Below are positions 54,546-57,499 of a stretch of 57,499 nucleotides of DNA, piece by piece. The stretch lies in IMG/VR virus record IMGVR_UViG_3300011114_000805, positions 1 to 57,499 of that record; one strand, 5' to 3'. The DNA comes from a virus. Every line of letters begins with the position of its first letter. Position 1 is the stretch's first letter. The notes below the pieces were generated by a model. It had not been told where the DNA came from. It saw only the letters and a program-made list of their open reading frames with translations, and searched no databases. Both the position numbers and the translations under genes were made by a program.

Positions 54546-55480
54546 ATATATTAGTTATAAATCATTCTGTAGAAAATTGTGGCGTATATCAATACGGTAA
54601 ACGTGTTGGTCACATTCTAAAGAAATCAAAAAAATATAAATTTATTTATTTAGAACAAAATTCTCAAGAAGAACTAGATCAAAATATTGAAATATATAAA
54701 CCAAAAATTATAATATATAATTATTTAGGTGGAACAATGCCTTGGGTAAATCCATATACCGTGGCTAACATAAGATCTAAAAATATTAAACAATTTTTAA
54801 TTGTACATAATGGTGGATATGCGCAGTTTTTTGATTATTATTTACACCAAGACCCTTATTACAACTCGTCTGATAATATAAATTTTGCTTTAATGCGGCC
54901 TTTATTTGATTATAAGCCCAAAACAGCAAAACATAATACCAATATTATTAAAATAGGGTCTTTTGGGTTTGGGTTGAGGTGTAAATATATACATGATATA
55001 TGTAATATAGTAAAACAACAAATGTCCAATAAAAATGTTGAAATTAATTTACATTTAACAAATGCTCATTTTTCAAATGGAAATGATATAGATGGTATTA
55101 AAACAGATTGTTTAAATATTTTATCTGGTACTAATATAAAATTAAATGTCACAACTGATTTTCTATCCGATAAACAAATTTTAGATTTTTTATATAATAA
55201 TAATTTAAATATATTTTTCTATGAAAAGTATAATTTTTATAATGGGATATCATCCACTATTGATTATGCTCTTTCGGTAAAAAAACCACTTGCCATATGT
55301 CAAAGTAATATGTTTAGTCATATATGGGATGTTACCCCATCAATTTGTGTAGAAAATAATTCTCTAGAAAATATTATTAATAATAAATTTACTCCGTTAT
55401 TAGAAAAAGCTACTAGTTGGAACAATAAAAATTTTATTACTCATATGGAATCAATTATAGAAAAAGTTTTAAATGTTTAA
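54542..55480 (+). CDS. putative GT-B glycosyltransferase (312 aa)
   Basis: This looks like a GT4-type GT-B protein: MNILVINHSVENCGVYQYGKRVGHIL at the N-terminus (a Gly-rich donor-side loop), a central KIGSFGFGLRCKYIHDICNIV segment that marks the start of the second Rossmann domain, and a C-terminal NIFFYEKYNFYNGISSTIDYALSVKKPLAI resembling the E.....iA.....P.. donor-binding region. The EX7E-type motif is only partial. Specificity is unknown. The start overlaps the previous stop. Confidence 0.6.
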   Translation: MNILVINHSVENCGVYQYGKRVGHILKKSKKYKFIYLEQNSQEELDQNIEIYKPKIIIYNYLGGTMPWVNPYTVANIRSKNIKQFLIVHNGGYAQFFDYYLHQDPYYNSSDNINFALMRPLFDYKPKTAKHNTNIIKIGSFGFGLRCKYIHDICNIVKQQMSNKNVEINLHLTNAHFSNGNDIDGIKTDCLNILSGTNIKLNVTTDFLSDKQILDFLYNNNLNIFFYEKYNFYNGISSTIDYALSVKKPLAICQSNMFSHIWDVTPSICVENNSLENIINNKFTPLLEKATSWNNKNFITHMESIIEKVLNV

Positions 55481-56087
55481 TTCATTAGCTAAACAAGATC
55501 AATTTGTAGTAAATTTTTTAAATTTTAAAGAATACGGATTTTATGTTGATATAGGTAGTCATTTTTCACAAAAAAATAATAATAGTTATTTTTTTCAAAC
55601 TTTAAATTGGAAAGGTTTGACCGTTGAAATAGATAGTATCTATAACGAAAGTTATCTTACACGTAAAGATAATACACATATAAACCAAGATGCATGTCTA
55701 ATTAACTATAAGTTACTTTTTAAACAATGTAATTTTCCAAAAACTATTGATTATCTTTCATTAGATGTAGATGAATTGAGTTTGTCTGTTTTACAAATAT
55801 TACCTTTTGATGAATATAGTTTTTCTATTATTACTATAGAACATGATGCTTATTTACATGGTGATACGTATAGATTACCACAACGAAATTTGTTAAAAGA
55901 CCATGGATATGATTTAATTTGCTCAAATGTTTTTGTCGAACAAACTGGTTATAATATTAAAAATTCTCCTTTTGAAGATTGGTATATTAAACCAGAATAT
56001 TTTGATAAAACTTTGATAGAAACAATTCGTAGTGAATCAGAGTACCCGTCCCAAATATTAAACAAATTTAAAAATATTAAAAGATAA
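55473..56087 (+). CDS. FkbM-type methyltransferase-like protein (204 aa)
   Basis: GFYVDIGSH, then NNSYFFQTLNWKGLTVEID (AdoMet-binding motif I and acidic motif II) and DYLSLDVDELSLSVLQILPFDEYSFSIITIEHDAY match the FkbM family, which O-methylates sugars and secondary metabolites. Its short overlap with the previous gene suggests coupled expression. It may cap or modify the glycan built by the neighbouring transferases. Confidence 0.75.
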   Translation: MFNSLAKQDQFVVNFLNFKEYGFYVDIGSHFSQKNNNSYFFQTLNWKGLTVEIDSIYNESYLTRKDNTHINQDACLINYKLLFKQCNFPKTIDYLSLDVDELSLSVLQILPFDEYSFSIITIEHDAYLHGDTYRLPQRNLLKDHGYDLICSNVFVEQTGYNIKNSPFEDWYIKPEYFDKTLIETIRSESEYPSQILNKFKNIKR

Positions 56088-56093
56088 ATTTTT

Positions 56094-56861
56094 ATGAAAC
56101 CACAATTGGGTGTCATGTTAACATGTTATGACGAAATTGAAGCTGTAAAATATGCTGTTGAACAATTTAGAATATATTATCCAGATACAAAAATTTATTT
56201 AGTTACTGAAAGTAAAGAACAACAATATATTAAAATTTTTAAAAATGATAAAAATATTAAAGTTAATTATGTAGAAGATAGTATGAGTTTTTATTATAAT
56301 ACTCCAAATTTACCTATAATATACCAAACAGCTGATATCCAACTTAAAATTAAAAAAGCAGTTTTATGTTTTTTAACACGATTAAATGATGCAATAAAAT
56401 ATTGTGATTCTGATTATATGCTTTTAATGGACCCAGATGTATTAATACGAGGTCAGCTTACTATTTCCAATGAAAAAAAATTATTAGGATCTCTTGCTAA
56501 TTCTGGTGTCCCTAATAATATTAAAAATATTCTATCTAACATAGAAGGTGCTATACCTATAGATCGATGGGGAGCCACTCCAGGTATATTTCATACAGAA
56601 ACATTCAAAAAAGCTTATTTAAAATTTTTAAGTATAGAAAATTTATTAACTCAATTAACAATGAATTGGTATGCTATGTATGCTCATGATATTATTATAC
56701 CAATAATGTTTTCTTTAATTGGAGAAAGAGAATATTACAATAATGATTTTATTGAATGTAATACTGACCCAAATTGGAAAAATACAGATAAAAAATTAGT
56801 GCATCATTTTAAAAAATATTATAAAAACGCAACATATAAATTTCCTTGGTGGAGAGATTAA
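56094..56861 (+). CDS. putative GT-A glycosyltransferase (255 aa)
   Basis: LGVMLTCYDEIEAVKYAVEQFRIYYPDTKIYLVTESKE has the beta-strand-helix start of GT-A enzymes, and YMLLMDPDVLIRG supplies a DxD motif (DPD). WGATPGIFHTE and HDIIIPIMFSLIGE follow later in the protein, the latter in a region of unknown function. No family number is assigned. It lies between two FkbM-type genes and starts 6 bases after the previous stop. Confidence 0.6.
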   Translation: MKPQLGVMLTCYDEIEAVKYAVEQFRIYYPDTKIYLVTESKEQQYIKIFKNDKNIKVNYVEDSMSFYYNTPNLPIIYQTADIQLKIKKAVLCFLTRLNDAIKYCDSDYMLLMDPDVLIRGQLTISNEKKLLGSLANSGVPNNIKNILSNIEGAIPIDRWGATPGIFHTETFKKAYLKFLSIENLLTQLTMNWYAMYAHDIIIPIMFSLIGEREYYNNDFIECNTDPNWKNTDKKLVHHFKKYYKNATYKFPWWRD

Positions 56862-56862
56862 T

Positions 56863-57489
56863 ATGAATATACATGAATTTTTTGCAGAAAACAATTTAGA
56901 TGAAAGAATAAGAAATACATATTTTCCAGATTATACCTATAAAGGAACTGTCATAGAAGTTGGTGCTGCAACGCCTTCATTTCTTTCATTTTCAAAACAT
57001 TTTGCCTTAAATGGTTGGAGGGCTATTTTAATTGAACCCAATCCATATTTTGTTGAACAACATAAAAAATTATCAAATGAAATTTATGAATATGCTTGTT
57101 CTTATGAAGATGCAGATAATGTAGATTTTACTATCTACCATCAAAATATCGGTGATATAACAGACCATTCGTTTTCTTCTTTTTATTTAAAAGAAGAATA
57201 TCAACTAATGTCTAATAATATTGCTCAAACTTTAAACACTACTTCTATAAAAGTAAAAACTAGAACTTTAGATACTATTATAAAAGAAACAAATATAACT
57301 AATATTGATATTTTATCTATTGATGTTGAAGGTTGGGAATTAGAGGTACTACGGGGTTTAACCATTATGAAACCTAAAATTATAATTTTAGAAAATTTAT
57401 TTAATTGGCCAAGCTACAGAGAATATGTATGTAGTTTAGGTTATACCTTTGTAAAACATGATACCTTTGATGATATCTATAGTTTATGA
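56863..57489 (+). CDS. FkbM-type methyltransferase (208 aa)
   Basis: The motifs are TVIEVGAATPSFLSFSKHFALNGWRAILIEPNPYFVEQHKKL (AdoMet-binding motifs I and II), then VKTRTLDTIIKETNITNIDILSIDVEGWELEVLRGL (motif IDVEG.E..VL.G), which is diagnostic for FkbM. It probably O-methylates a sugar. It is the last complete gene in the window; the stop is ten bases before the end, and the cassette may continue. Confidence 0.85.
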   Translation: MNIHEFFAENNLDERIRNTYFPDYTYKGTVIEVGAATPSFLSFSKHFALNGWRAILIEPNPYFVEQHKKLSNEIYEYACSYEDADNVDFTIYHQNIGDITDHSFSSFYLKEEYQLMSNNIAQTLNTTSIKVKTRTLDTIIKETNITNIDILSIDVEGWELEVLRGLTIMKPKIIILENLFNWPSYREYVCSLGYTFVKHDTFDDIYSL

Positions 57490-57499
57490 ATAACATAGC

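Noticed and set aside
1-57499. Host or prophage genes such as integrase, photosynthesis or toxin-antitoxin genes
   Set aside because: I looked for and did not see them; apart from the composition change at the left end, everything fits a virulent T4-like phage.

Overview
This window is part of the genome of a T4-like myovirus: a tailed phage with a contractile tail, probably environmental and probably infecting a Gram-negative aquatic bacterium. I cannot name the host. The T4 morphogenesis set is present in near-canonical order: gp13-14-15-16-17-18-19-20-68/67-21-22-23, baseplate genes gp25, gp6, gp53, gp48, gp26, the head-completion nuclease gp4, gp32, gp33, UvsW and UvsY. Many genes are preceded by a T4-type late promoter, (T/C)TAAATA, which fits with the gp33-like late co-activator encoded here. 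Genes likely to be expressed early or middle carry clear sigma70-type promoters instead. No photosynthesis, integration or plasmid genes were seen.

Layout. 1-834: a strikingly GC-rich stretch with two small minus-strand genes, each followed by a hairpin. 835-1341: no gene, but a pyrimidine-rich repeat and an array of AATGGGTCCCC elements spaced exactly 36 bp apart. 1342-7926: accessory genes. Several encode proteins starting with a peptide like the T4 capsid-targeting sequence (M..[FY]..[FY][LI].E), or are Lys/Ala/Pro-rich and histone-like; these are candidate internal head proteins. 7964-13159: metabolism and RNA genes: GMP reductase, a dCMP-deaminase-like protein, an Sm-like protein, a SpoU/TrmH RNA methyltransferase overlapping a tRNA-Gln gene, an HExxH metallopeptidase, a small HTH-like protein, and a minus-strand capsid-targeted protein with a lysozyme-like domain. 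13254-23040: a giant 2109-residue Cys-rich protein with RCC1-like repeats, a second Sm-like protein and fibre/decoration-type structural proteins. 23115-24305: gp33-like and gp32 genes. 24332-26878 (minus): gp26, a gp54-like protein, gp4. 26921-47982: baseplate, neck, terminase, sheath, tube, portal, prohead and capsid operons, ending at a strong terminator. 48064-51165 (minus): a tube-like protein, a third Sm-like protein, UvsW, UvsY. 51275-57489: a very AT-rich cassette of glycosyltransferases and FkbM-type methyltransferases from a sigma70 promoter, continuing past the window end.

How it fits together. Early/middle genes adjust nucleotide pools (GMP to IMP, dCMP deamination), tRNA and glycans. 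gp33 directs transcription to late promoters for the structural genes. gp21 should process the prohead and cut the targeting peptides from the packaged proteins. The two most interesting observations are the enlarged set of capsid-targeted proteins, one with a candidate murein hydrolase domain, and late promoters whose predicted +1 falls on or next to the first base of the start codon, implying leaderless late mRNAs.
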